DNA from: Dryococelus australis
Lineage: Eukaryota; Arthropoda; Insecta; Phasmatodea; Phasmatidae
Length of the DNA stretch: 64,000 bases
Direction: 5' to 3'
Assembly (NCBI GenBank): GCA_029891345.1
Contig: CM056995.1
Location: 216,446,547-216,510,546 of the forward strand
Both the position numbers and the translations under genes were made by a program. The notes beneath the pieces were generated by a model, which saw only the letters and a list, made by a program, of their open reading frames with translations, ran no database searches and was not told the origin of the DNA. Shown piece after piece: positions 47,660 to 59,430 of the stretch; position 1 is the first letter of the stretch, and each line of letters begins with the position of its first letter.

Positions 47660-48200
47660 TCAAAAATAGTTTGGAATTGGATGACATGGGAGCTCTCTGC
47701 TGGTAGATGCTAAAAAAGAAATAACTAGCAAACTATATATAGTGACCAATACTGGACAAATATGTGTTAAAGTCCGTAATTTAGTGGCCAATGGGCAGAT
47801 ACGGTTGATTGATTGGTATGTGTGGAGGGAGAATTTTTGTTTTGTAAGGCCAATGATTAATTTTTGTGGAGCTGTGGATGAGGGGTTGTTGGTTGAGAAG
47901 TAGCAAGGGAAGGGGGTCCAATCTTATGTCACTCAATTTTTAATAATTTATCTTCGATATTTTATTAATGGTAGGGTGGTGTTGGGGGTGGTAGTGTAAG
48001 TTAAGGTTGGAGGGGTGAGCGAGGTTAGGGTAGAGTAACATCATTTGTTCCTCGACTTTTAGATATTTTATTGAATTTTTGCGATTGTTTAAATTTTTGG
48101 GTGTTCAAGATCAAAGTTAAGGTCATGGGTCAAGGTCTAGGTCACCAAGATCCAATATGGTTGTCGGGTGCCTTCACAACATTGCTGCCCCATGCTCCCT
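47660..48200 (+). repeat. Non-coding flank block of the Polinton-like element, copy 3
   Basis: Counterpart of 5600-6110, starting about 90 bp after the integrase. It has GGTCATGGGTCAAGGTC and GGTCACCAAGATCCAA near its distal end and stops at a C-rich stretch near 48200. Confidence 0.6.
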
Positions 48201-48284
48201 CGACAACCGAGGTGGCTGGTGAATCCTAAATCATGATGCATGATACCTGCACCCGACTTCCCATTTTATATTTGCTAACAGATT

Positions 48285-48478
48285 AGGATGAAGCGAGGTG
48301 AGTATGGAGCAGCGCCTAAATCCAAGGGCGTGGGAAGCGAGAGATTCCCTAGAAAACCCTTCCGACCAGAGGCATTGTCCTCGATGATTCCCACACGCGA
48401 AATCAGGGGCGATCCCACCGAGAATAAATTCAGTTTCGCCTAGGTGCGAAGCGAACGCCGTAGCCTCTGCGCTGCATG
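48285..48478 (-). mobile_element. tRNA-derived SINE family 1, copy 7, diverged
   Basis: Minus strand: CATGCAGCGCAGAGGCTACG, CGCACCTAGGCGAAACTG, TTCGCGTGTGGGAATCATCG, CAGGGTTTTCTAGGG-like, CCATACTCACCTCGCTTCATC. The 3' third is truncated. Confidence 0.8.
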
Positions 48479-49675
48479 ATTTCGAACTACGGTTTAGAGG
48501 AAGATGGCATAGCAGCAGAGTTTTGTTTTCGCGTAAAATCACAGGTGCGCTTAGTATAGGTGCCAAAGTTACCTTAAGCTTTCCCTTGATTCTGTGTGTA
48601 ATTAACTCTATAAACAATCTCAGCGGGAGAATGCCTTCGTAGTGGACAAAATTCATGTGTTGCATTCAATGAGCCTCTGAAAAACAAACTGGAAAAACTA
48701 AAAAAGAGCAGTATTATAAAACACTGTAACTGCAGTGATAGCTTTGAACTGAAGAAAACCCAAGTTCAGGTGTTTTTAGTGCTCAGTTCGTGGTCATGTA
48801 AAGTTAATACAACAAATAAAGTATTCTAACTAATGTGAATAATTTGTTGCAGTTTCAGAAAGAAACTGTTTGAAAGGAGCTTAAAATATTTTTTGAGGGA
48901 TGGTGTTGGGAAGAGTTTATGCGAAAATACTAGCAGCATCAAAGCATGTAAGCCGCCTGAGAGTTCAATAGGGAAATCAAGTTAAAAATGTTCGTTTTTA
49001 ATGGATTAATTTTGAACATAACCATCTCAAGGAATACTGGCATGTTAAGAAATTGCTATCCCATTTTTTATTCTTCCTCCAAAAATTAATTATTAAAATG
49101 TACAATTTACAAAACTATTATGAATTAATAACTGTTTTTGAAAATTTCGTAAAGTAACTGTGTACACAATAAATTAATGCATTAAGATAAATTTTACAGA
49201 ATTAATGAAAATTAATTTTTTTTTATATATTCGTGACACTAATTACCGAGGTATTGTTGAACTGAGCAGGAATTTCTTTAAGAACTATTCCCCATTAAAA
49301 ATCCCTTTCTTTATTCTAGGTTGGCAGAGCTCTTAAAGTTAACTACTATGCATACAAAATCCGTGGCACTTCCTGGGGATTTTAAGTACACACGCCACAC
49401 TCGCAACCAAGGACCTTATAACAGCAACAAGCCAACATTAGGAAATAACAACACGATTTGAACAGTTAAAAATACAAAAACATCTTACTTAAATGTAGTT
49501 GTGGTGGGATTTAAACCAGATCATGTTTAAATCAAACACTCGCCGTATTTTGCTACCATAATGAAGTAATTTTTGTATTACATAGACTATCATCGGTAAC
49601 GTATAACTTAATTATTCAAAGATAAAATATGAAAAGTAACAATTCAACACAGATGTTGCAATGCATTTGCTTTGC
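48479..49675. other. No gene recognised
   Basis: AT-rich with no assigned repeats. Confidence 0.55.
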
Positions 49676-50208
49676 TTTAATCGCAGAACAATCCTCGCTA
49701 TCGTTAATCTTTCTCACCACTCCGTTGGTTTCCCATTCTCGGTGTCTCACCCTTCCTCCCGTTCTTCAACCTCTGTGGCTTCCCTCCCTCTACGCGTGCG
49801 CATTCACCAGATTTCCCCTACTTTGGGTTCAGTTTGATTTACTGTAAAGATGAAGTATATCTTTTCTCCTCCAACTTTCAAGCCTGCTAGATCGTCTCGG
49901 CGATCTTAAAGTTCATCGCATTTAAATGATTGTACATTAAGTGTTATAAAGCGACATGCGGCGTCTGTTGCAGGTGGCCCTGACAGGATAGATGAAAATT
50001 TTTATGTGGATATGGGATTTTGATTAACGGACTAGGTAACTACATCGCACATCGTGTTTTCTAAATTGTGTTTGGATGCTTGCGGTAAATTATGGTATCG
50101 GCTAAATTAACCGGATGCAGTGACGGTGTAGTTATTGCTTTGGATTTTGTCAAACTAGGTAACTTGTATTGAGGTACGTTTATATTTTATGGCTTGTCTC
50201 AGCCAGTT
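49676..50208 (+). repeat. Interspersed repeat X, copy 1 (partial)
   Basis: Aligns with 54596-55107: CCACTCCGTTGGTTTCCC, CAAGCCTGCTAGATCGTC, TTAAAGTTCATCGCATT, AACTTCATCGCACATCGTG-like and TTGAGGTACGTTT. The match ends abruptly at TCAGCCAGT (about 50208), where the gag-bearing sequence begins. Confidence 0.75.
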
Positions 50209-51990
50209 GCTGTGGTTGCCGCTGCAAAGGTTGACAAGCCGCTGGGTGACCTCCGCTAACTGAGCCACTCTCTGGAGAAATAAATACCGGGGGAATGAGT
50301 ACGAAGTCGGGCCAGTGATGTATAAGGCTGGTACAATGGTGGCTCTGGGCGCCATCTTACCTGAGATGCCGAAGGCTCTGCCCGAGGACCGCCTGCTGCG
50401 AGTACCACCTGTCCGTGGTCCTGGTTCGAAGCCCACTGCGGCCGCCGTGGAGAGAGCCTCCCCGTAGTCGCCGACGAGACGAGGGTAAATATACTCCTGA
50501 TAGGTCGACTTAGGGCACGAGTAACTATTGATACAAGCAAAGCCGAGCGCGTATTAGAAGAACGACAAAATAAATTAACAAGAGAGCTTACAAAATTACC
50601 AGAAAACCTACATATGCCACCCACACAACAAAATGCAGCACTTGATTATTCATTTTCAGACACAAGCGAATACACCATACACGAGCATAATACGAGCGGA
50701 TATCGATGACCCCGCCCATTAAAATCACTTCAGGCAACAGAGCCATTTTTAATTTCAATACCAAGTACCAACACACAGCCAACAGAACACGAGTACTCTA
50801 ACATTAATGACACCACATAACACCAATATGCGAATGAAATGAACGGCACACAATTACAGCAACCATATAACATACAACAACCAACTCAGATCACTTTAAA
50901 ACACCCATAATCCATCCTCACATATTTAGGGGAAAATAACGAAAATGTTCACGATTTTCTGGAGATGTACAAAGCAGCCAATGAAATCAATGGGTGGTGC
51001 GATGTAGAAAAACACAGGCCCCTAACATTTTACCTACAAGGCACTGCTAAGCGTACGTACGAACAGGTATACTATACACACGCAGGAGAGCTAACATGGC
51101 AAATTTTCGAGACAAAACTAAAATCCATTTTCATGCCCATCGATGAAATTGAGGAATACACCACTTTGCTTCATTGTACAAAACAACAACCATGTCAAAG
51201 TTGCCAGGCCCATGTGGAAAACCTAAAGTTTTCAAGCAAATGCAAAACTAACTTGCCAGAGGAAGAATTCGTAATAATTATTTGGCTATCCGTGTTACCC
51301 ACTATTGCAGACAAGATAACGATGTTGCAAAATTACATACTGGATCAACTGCTTGCCAATTTAAGGAATGTTGAATTAAGCATTCGCCGATACAACCAAC
51401 TCATGAAAAACCAGACACAAGATACAGAACACACAAAACTCTGTTGAGATTAAGATATTTAAAGTTCAGTTAGCCGCCCTAACACAAAAACTGAATGTTA
51501 AGAACACCAAAACGCCATCATACAATGCATCTCAACACACATACAAACATCAAACCGACAGGGTTGCACCAATTTTCGTCAAACCAGAACAGCACGGTAA
51601 AATTCAAAGAACACATAACAGGGTATACTACAGAAACCTAACCTATCACCAGCATTATAATTATGTACATTGCGGACAGGGATACCCCTTAAGGGACCAA
51701 CGCGGTACCCACGAAAACATGAGGGGCATAACGAGCAGACGAAAACTCACACAAACACAAACACCCACATCCTCCTTCCTAGATGAATATGCCAAAGATC
51801 CCCACATCACATGACGGGGTTCTTTCCGCGCTACGCAGTCGCCCGCCCAGTCAAGTCCATTGACGCAACCACTTGCGCAAATTTAATTAATAGTCCAGTC
51901 GTATCTACCTGGAAATAATTCCCTTAAAGGGGATACTTGGCATATACATAGTACTAGTACCCAATAACAACATATAAAAAATCATCATTT
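50209..51990 (+). pseudogene. Ty3/gypsy-like gag relic with leader
   Basis: 50209-50520 is GC-rich, non-coding and leader-like. From about 50523 one frame reads KAERVLEERQNKLTRELTKL, broken by stops near 50707, 50817 and 50908, then is open from 50911 to 51447: YLGENNENVHDFLEMYKAAN, HRPLTFYLQGTAKRTYEQV, WQIFETKLKSIFMP and LANLRNVELSI. Short helices with Trp, a YLxG-A-R motif and F..KL...F fit the capsid region of retrotransposon gag. A shifted frame continues to about 51810 and holds a degraded zinc-knuckle-like HCGQGYPLRDQRG. No protease, RT or integrase follows, so the element is truncated. Confidence 0.55.
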
Positions 51991-52375
51991 GCAGGTGCCA
52001 TGCTATGGCCGCCATCTTGGAAAATGGCGCCCCAGTTTCACTTTGTTGACCGTATCTCAATAACGGTTGAAAATATTTAAACAAATGTTTAAGTAAAACT
52101 TAAAAAACATTTAAAAACACACATTTTAGTTAAGAGTAATGTTTTTCGTATCTGCATTGGTTTCAGATATTTGACTTAATTTTTGTTGTTTTTGAAAATA
52201 AATATCTAATATCTCATTAAACAGGTGGCAGATCAGTCAAACTAAGTAAATGTTTTGTCAAAATACTATAAATTTTTTTATTTTACATGAATGTAGGAAT
52301 TTATCTGGAATAAACTAATCGAAACTATTTTGGTTCCAGGTATACACACTGTAGTCAAGACTTAAGAAAGAGAGC
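51991..52375. other. Upstream region of the Cys/His-rich gene
   Basis: AT-rich, with GGCCGCCATCTTGG and GGAAAATGGCGCC forming a short dyad at 52007-52030. TTTTGGTTCCAG at 52329-52340 could be a 3' splice site before the ATG at 52376. Neither is proven. Confidence 0.35.
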
Positions 52376-53530
52376 ATGGAAGAGGACAAATGCATTCTCT
52401 GTGAGTCAAGCCTGCAGGAGGGCGAAACTGTTGACGTTCAAAGAGGAATAAGTAATTTAATTGAAGTTAGTAAGGCAAGATATGATGATATCCACGCACT
52501 ACTGTCATCGAGTGCATGAGTGACTCTCCACATAAGTTTTCGGAAAAAGTACTTAGCAAAACAAAACATCAAGACGCCTTTGAATGACATCCAAAGCGAA
52601 TTTCAAGCAGAATTTACATCAGCTCCGTGTACATTACGAAGTGATGTTCTCCCATTCAGTTTCTTAACCCACTGTTTGTTTTGTGCAAAAGAATTGGGGT
52701 CATCTAACACAAAGCTTCCAAAGAACAGACGACGTACTATTTCCAAAGTTACTACTTGTGGAATGTGTGTAAATTTAGAAAGGTATTGTGATGAGCGCAG
52801 AGATGACTGGGGCAATGATGTAAAACGTCGAGTATGTACATCACATGATTTGATAGCTGCTGAAGCATGCTATCACTCAGACTGTTTGACATCCTTTAAA
52901 AGAGTGACCAAATCAGAGCAAGTCAGCCGAACAAAGGTTGAAACATGTGCTACTCTATTTGACCAACTTTGTTTCTTTTTAAATGAAAATGACGTGTGTC
53001 AATATACGCTTGAAGTACTAAGAGGTATTATGGTGGAACTTGTTGACAGTGAGGAGCATATTTACTATGATAAACATGTGAAATACCTGATTATAAAACG
53101 TTATGGGTCTCAGGTATTGTGTAGAAATTTACCAAACAGGTAAAGCGTGTTCACATTTACAGATACTGCCGACAAGTATCTAACTCAGAAATGGCATTCT
53201 GAAATAGACCCTGATCCTAAAGAAGAAAAGTTACGCATTGCGAGAACTGCGGCGGCCATTATCAGGGATGATATACGAAGTACAGTTTACAATTTAGATA
53301 CCTACTCCACTTTTACTAGTTTGAAAGAAGCATTTCAAAGTTTAGTACCAAAGACACTTCAATGTTTTACCGAAAATGTAAAAAGTTTAAAAAACAATAA
53401 ATGTCAGGAAAGCATATACCGAAAACAGATGTTAATCAATCATTCTATAATAGCAGCTTGCAGACCAGGTTCGTTTCACTCCCAGAAAGCGCACGGATCG
53501 CATTTGAAGAAATATATTCCATGGACTTAG
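52376..53530 (+). pseudogene. Cys/His-rich protein of an uncharacterised invertebrate family
   Basis: A single frame runs from ATG 52376 to TAA 53528 with only two stops, TGA 52517 and TAA 53141. N-terminal C-x2-C (KCILCESSL) and RGISNLIEVSKARYDDIHAL, then VTLHISFRKKY (family members have H-x-S-C here), LTHCLFCAKEL, TCGMCVNLERYCDERRDDW, AACYHSDCLTSF, and near the end LKNNKCQESIYRKQMLINHS with SIIAACRPGSF. I recognise this order of motifs from uncharacterised, multicopy proteins of cnidarians, molluscs and arthropods, where it precedes a longer C-terminal half. Zinc binding is likely; the role is unknown, and a mobile-element origin is my inference. Here the C-terminal half is missing. Confidence 0.6.
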
Positions 53531-53760
53531 TTATTATGTTGTTTTTACAATGGTTTATTGTAACTGGGCGTATGTCCCCGCCTTTATGGTTTTTTTCTAA
53601 TTCTTGTTTGTTTTATTTGATTTCTTTTTCCGCCCCGGCGTTGAGTGTGGTCGTCTATCTGCAGTTTGCGAGTGGAGCTTGCGCCTGCGGATCAGCTGAT
53701 GTCTTCCTTCTACACTTTGATGCCCAGAGAGTTGCGGACCGCCAGGCGTTGGATGACGTG
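53531..53760. other. No gene recognised
   Basis: Connects the Cys/His-rich frame to repeat X. A second open frame (53401-53886) runs across the boundary and is a chance frame. Confidence 0.45.
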
Positions 53761-55971
53761 GCGAGAGTGATTAAGCGCGGGATTTCGCTGTCGTTATGTG
53801 CCATGAATATTGTCCCCAGGACAGGGACTGCACGTGGACAGGGATGCAACGGGGATATTGGCTGTATGAGAACATTTGATGAGTGAATTAAGATACTGCT
53901 TCAATATTTGACATCAATATTTCGCATTATGTCACTTGGATTTGTACTCTGTGCAATGACACTCTTTTACACCACTGTGTTTGTCAAGTTTCATATCTGC
54001 ACTTCTTAGTCTACACTTTCCGCTATGAAGCTGTTTAGTGTCTTTTTATTCGTCTTTTCGCATTTGAAGTTGACCTTAGTGTGCTTTGTTCGGTGATATA
54101 ATCCGTTCACGGTTACTTCAAACTTTTCTGAAGCCCTGTTTAAGTTCTACTTCCAGGATATTCCTCCGACTCGTGCAACCTAAGCTTAAGTCTGGAAAAT
54201 TACACCAGAGGTAATCGTACCGCTTTCCTGCGCACTCAGTTGTAATATTAAGTTGCATGATAGTTATTTATTACTAGGTGCTAACAGCACATATTTTTTC
54301 TCACTGGTTTTATTCATGTTTATTATGAAATAAACATTTTAATGCATGGATAGAGTATAGGTAAAACTTCAATTTATCATAAATAAGATATGCCTGTGTT
54401 TGCAGAGGTGTAAAACGCTTGATACATGGCATATGTAGGAAATATCTAAATACGTAATACAGTGGGTGATTTTTCAAAAGTTTGTGTTGGAACTGCGAAG
54501 AAACCGTGAATGGACTATATCGTCGTGATCGTTGTGTATGGACTTGACTTGGACTTTTTCCTTGGTCATACGATGGTTTTCTTTGGGGAGAAGATTGCGC
54601 TGATCGCTTCGCGCTCCTCGCTGTCGTTAAGCTTTGCCACCACTCCGTTGGTTTCCCGATGTCGATGTCCCGCCCTTCCTCCGTTCTGCAACATCTATGG
54701 ATTATCCCCCTTCTTACCATTTGATTTAATGTGAAAATGAAGTGCATCTCTTCTTCTCGGACCTTCAAGCCTGCTAGATCGTCTCGGCGGTCTTAAAGTT
54801 CATCGCATTAAAACGATGGTGCATTATAAGTTTTAAGGCGATGTGTGGTGACTGTTGCAGGTGGATCTGGCAGTCAGTATAAACGAACATTTTATTGTGG
54901 TTATGTGGTTTTGATTTACGAGCCAGGTAACTTCATCGCACATCGTGTTTTCTTGGTTGTGTTTCGATGCCCATGGTAAATTATCGTCTCCGCTAAATTA
55001 ACGTGGTAAAGTGACGGTAGAGTTCGTGCTTTGGATTTTGTCATATTTGGCAACTGGTATTGAGGTACGTTTTTCTTCATGGCTTGCCTCAGCCAGTGGT
55101 GTTTGACTTGCGTTGGTATATTTAACTGCACAGCTTTCATTGATTTCAATATTGTCTGCCTACATACAACGCATTAATTGTAATTTGAGACAGGTATTTA
55201 TTTGTGATTGTAAAATAGTAATTGCTAATAATCGGATGCATGTTTGAGAATTGTTACCAAATAATTTTTTTACTATTATTAATTATAGTATAACTGTGTA
55301 ACTGTTTCAGGTGTTAAGCTCGCTCAGGGCATTGGACGAATTTTTTTTGGCACATGCATGCAGTACCTTTGATAGGTCCGATAAATTAGGACACGTGCCT
55401 ACTAATCTGTATGAGTTTTAATTGACGTTTTATTCCTTGTATTTTTAATTACTTCCTGTCTGAAAGCTGTTACATAAATTTGTTAGAAGTTATGGTGTGT
55501 AGAGTTTAAAGCTCAATCAAATGGCTACTGTGATTGAATGTGAACTGAGCTGCTAATAAATGTTTTTCGAGTAATTTACGTAATGTAATTTTATCACAGT
55601 TGGCAGTAATTATTATATAAATAAGTCAATTTATTTGGTATGAAAGGCTGGTTTAGTTTGAGTATATAAGAAAAAAGATTTGATCGAATACTGTTTGATG
55701 TTGAAGATTTTATTTTCTATGGTTAAAATTATTATTTATTTTGTTAAGTTGCATTTTGTTCACGAATCTGTACCTGAAAGATTAAAATAAATTTTGAACG
55801 CCAGCCTTTCAGTATGTTTTATTCATTTTAAAAAACTTGTAGAACGGCATAGCTTTATACCATATTTTTAGTGTGGTGAACTTCAGAACTCTATCGTCTC
55901 CTATTTTTTTTTTTCAGATGAGGGAGATGCTGCAGTCAAATAACGGCGTAGGACATATCAGAAGTGCCTCT
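53761..55971 (+). repeat. Interspersed repeat X, copy 2 (longest)
   Basis: About 2.2 kb, aligning with 57657-59430 from GCGAGAGTGATTAAGCGCGGG to GAAGTGCCTCTAA, and in its middle with 49676-50208. It includes a scrap of a GGCTGTTCAC MITE (54097-54170: CCGTTCACGGTTACTTC, AAGCCCTGTTTAAGTTC). No coding region recognised; both strands lack long frames. It may be a non-autonomous element or an LTR-like unit. Confidence 0.7.
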
Positions 55972-57656
55972 AATTTTTTTTTTGTAAGTGTTGTGTGTGA
56001 GCCCTGGAGTGTTCGTGTGGGAGAAGCCCCTCCGACCGGGAGGTACATATGGGCTTGAATGAGAATGAGGGGGCGAAAAGTGTGAGGGGGCGGCTGCTGG
56101 GGAGGAAAATTTCAAGTTGATGGGGGGCGTGCTTACCTTGGAGATGTGGCACGCATGAGGGGGAGATGATTTTCATTTGAAATCGGGGCGAAAATGTGTG
56201 ACAGTCAAATGGGGGAGAAAAAGTGATGGGACGTCAAGTGGGGCGAAGAAAGTGACGGGGGGTGATGGGGGCAGTGCTACGTCAGCCTTGGCCTTGGCCG
56301 TCGTCAGGTGTCCGGTGGTGGTCCATGGTCCTCTGCGTCCTCTTCGTCCTCGGCGGCGGGGTGCAAGTGCTGCGTCGAAAGGAGAGGGCGACGAGGGTTA
56401 GGGGTGGGGGGTAGCGGGTTGGCGAGTTGGGTGGTGAGGGGGTTGGTGAGGTGGCGGGCGCAGGAACGCTTGAAGCGGTCGGTGTTGGAGGCGAGGATGG
56501 AGTGGAAGTGCGTGACGCGGGCGGTGGCGTGGACCTGCTCGCGGGTGACGGGGAGGGGGAGGCGGTGAATGAGGCGAAGGGATCGGAAGAAGATGTGGGT
56601 GGGCGGGCGGAGCGCGTGGGTGGTGACGTGGGACCAGGAGGGGCAGGCGTAGGTGAGGATGGGGATGACGAAGGTGCTGAAGACGGCGGTGCGGGTGGAG
56701 GCTGTGGTGCCTGCGGAAGGGCGGAGGACGGGGGCGAGGTGGATCATGGCGGTGCAGGCTTTGGTGGTGACGGAGTCGAGGTGGGAGATGAAGTTGAAGC
56801 GGGAATCGAAAAGGACGCCGAGGTAGCGGGCCTGGGGTTTTCAGGGGATGACGGAGGCGGAAAGGCGGAGCGGGTGATCCTCGGCGGGTGGAGGCGGGAG
56901 AAGAGGACGGCCTCGGACTTGGAGGGGTTGAGCCGATGCCGTGGGCGTGGAGCTGGGTTTGGATGGAGGTGAGGCCGCGGCTGAGGCGGTCGCTGAGCAT
57001 ATACTCGTGGACGGAGGAGGAGAGGAGGCAGGCGTCGTCGGCGTACTTGATCATGTGGGTGGCGGGAAAGACTTTCAGGTCGGCTATGTGGAGGGAGAAG
57101 AGGAGGGGGGTGAGGATGGAGCCTTGTGGGACGCCGGCGAGAATGCGGCGGGGCGCGGAGAGGGTGCCCTCCACCCGCACCCGGTAGGAGCGATCCCCCA
57201 GGTACGAGCAGAGCAGGCGGGTGTGGTGAGGCGGGACTGCCATGGAGGAGAGGCGGGTGATGAGCTGTTGGTGCGGGACGGAATCGAAGGCCTTGGCGAG
57301 GTCGAGGAGCACCATGCCCGTGTGTTGGCGCCGGCGAAACCAGTCACCGCGACTCGTCCCGCCAGGGCGATGGCGTGGGAGGTGGAGTGGCGGGGGCGGA
57401 AGCCAAACTGGGGGTTAGGGAGGATGTCGGCGGCGGAGACGGCGAGGAGGAGGCGGTTGTAAATGACCTTCTCGGCCACTTCAGAGAGGATGGTGAGGAG
57501 GGTGATGGGACGGAAGGAGGAGGGGAGTTCGGGGGGTTTGCCGGGTTTCGGGATCGGGACGACGATCGCGGTCTTCCAGGGGGATGGGAAATGGCACTGG
57601 AGGAGGATGGCGTTGACGAGGCGGGTGAGGAAGACGGCGGCGGTGCGCGGTGAGGG
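55972..57656 (-). pseudogene. Jockey-like non-LTR retrotransposon, 3' half
   Basis: Minus strand, strongly GC-rich unlike all neighbours. Reverse transcriptase motifs in order: FPSPWKTAIVVPIPKPG and SSFRPITLLTILSEVAEKVI (57600-57460), LPNPQFGFRPRHST, then after a shift LLDLAKAFDSVPHQQLI, GVPQGSILTPLLFSLHIAD, and the catalytic KYADDACLLSSS (about 57040), then after another shift the post-RT region YLGVLFDSRFNFISHL and PILTYACPSW, ending near 56304. A 3' UTR and a poly-A (T run 55977-55988) follow. The endonuclease and ORF1 are missing, so it is 5' truncated. At least two frameshifts disable it. Jockey/CR1-type clade by motif; exact clade not resolved. Confidence 0.8.
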
Positions 57657-59430
57657 CGAGTGAGTGTAAGCGGGGATTTCGTGGTCGTTATGTGCTGGTT
57701 TGTCCCCAGGAAGGACTGCACGGACTAGGGATGCGGGATATGCTGTAGGATTGATGAGTGAAGTAGATACGTCAATATGACTCTATTTCGATATGGTCCT
57801 TGGATTTTACTCTGTGCGATGTCTTCGACCACGTGTTGTAGTTTCTAGTTGGCATCTAGTCAAATAGTCGCTTGAGCGTTGTGCTTTTTTGCGTCTTTTC
57901 CATTAAGTGACCTTAGTGTGCTTGTTCGGTGATAAATCCGATTCCGGTTACAAATTTGGCCTGTAAGTTCTACTTCCGGATATCCCTCCACTCGGCAACC
58001 AAAGCTGTCTGGAAAATTACCGCGGGAGGTAATGACCGCTTTCCTGCGGACTCGGAATATAGGCATGATAGTAACTAGGGCCGCACAGATTTTTTCTCAC
58101 TGGTTTTATTATGTTTTTATAAAATAAACATTTGTATGCATGGATGAGAGTTAGGTAAATCATTATCATAAATAAGAATGCCGTGTGCGAGGTAAAGTTG
58201 ACAGGCAATGTGGAAAGATCAATACGTAATACAGTGGGTGATTTTCAAAGTTGTGGACTGCGAAGAAAGGAGGAGTATATCGTCGTGATCGTTGGTGTAG
58301 TGGATTGACTTGGATTTTCTGGTCTACGAGGTTTTCTTTGGGAGGATTGTGATCGCTTCGCGTCCTCGCTGTCGTAAGCTTTGCAACTCGTTGGTTTGAT
58401 GTGTGTCCGGTTCTGTCGCAAGCGTTATGGATTATCCCGCTTCTACCAGATAATGTGAAATGAAGTGCATCTCTCGTCTGATTGGCGCTGGATCGTCCGG
58501 TGCTTAAGTTATGCATTAACGATGGTGCTAGTTTTAGGCGATGTGGGTGACGTGCAGTGGAAATCTGGCAGTCAGTATAAACGAACATGTGGTAATGGGT
58601 GTTGGCGGTACTGCATCGCACACGGGTTTTCTGGTGTGTTTCGATGCCAGGTAATATTCTCGGCTAATTACTTGGTAAGGCGGAGAGTCGTGCTTTGATT
58701 TTGTCATATTGGCCGTATTGAGTCGTTTTCTCGGGTTGCCCCCAGCAGGGTGTTTGACTGCGTTGTAATGAACTGCACAGCTTCTGATTAATATGTCCTG
58801 CCTACATGCAACGCATTATTGTATTGAGACAGGTATTTTTGTGATGTAAATAGTGAATGCTTATCGGAGGGCAGTGAGATTGAACGCAAAATTGGACCTA
58901 TCCATCAAGACGGTGTACGGGTCAGGTGTAAGCTCGCTCAGGCATGTGGACAAATTTTTGGCACTCAGCGTACGGAAGGTCCAAATCCGTGACACGTGCC
59001 GACAATCGTGGACGTTGCGTTTTATCCTTGTATAACTTGTGTCTGAAAAGCTGGGTACTAATTGTAGGTTTGGTGAGGTAAAGCCAATCAAGGGCTATGA
59101 TTGAGGAAGGGAATGAATGTCGGTGATTAGTTTTATGTGATCACAGTGGAGTAATTATTCATATAGGATCATTAGGGGGGGAGGGGTATATGAAAAAAAT
59201 TGAGAATACTGTTTGAGGAGATGTTTTTTCTAGTTATTATTATTTATTTGTTAAGTTGGCATTTTGACGAATGTCTGGATTATTGGTGAACGACCCATAT
59301 GTATTCATTTGAAAACTTGGTATGAACGGCATAGTTATACCATATTTTAGTGCGGTGGTGAAAGAGACGCTAGTCGTCTCTATTTTTTTTCAGAGAGGGA
59401 GCTGCTGCGTCGAATCGGCGGGACTATCGA
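57657..59430 (+). repeat. Interspersed repeat X, copy 3, with many small deletions
   Basis: Colinear with 53761-55971 over its whole length but about 440 bp shorter, because one to several bases are missing every 10-30 bp. Landmarks: ATCGTCGTGATCGTTG, TTTTTTCTCACTGGTTTTATT, AATACGTAATACAGTGGGTGA, CTGGCAGTCAGTATAAACGA. It carries the same MITE scrap (57935-57990). Confidence 0.7.

Noticed and set aside
56427..57462. Long plus-strand Gly/Glu-rich frames
   Set aside because: They are antisense to the GC-rich Jockey-like reverse transcriptase; GC-rich DNA is open in many frames.
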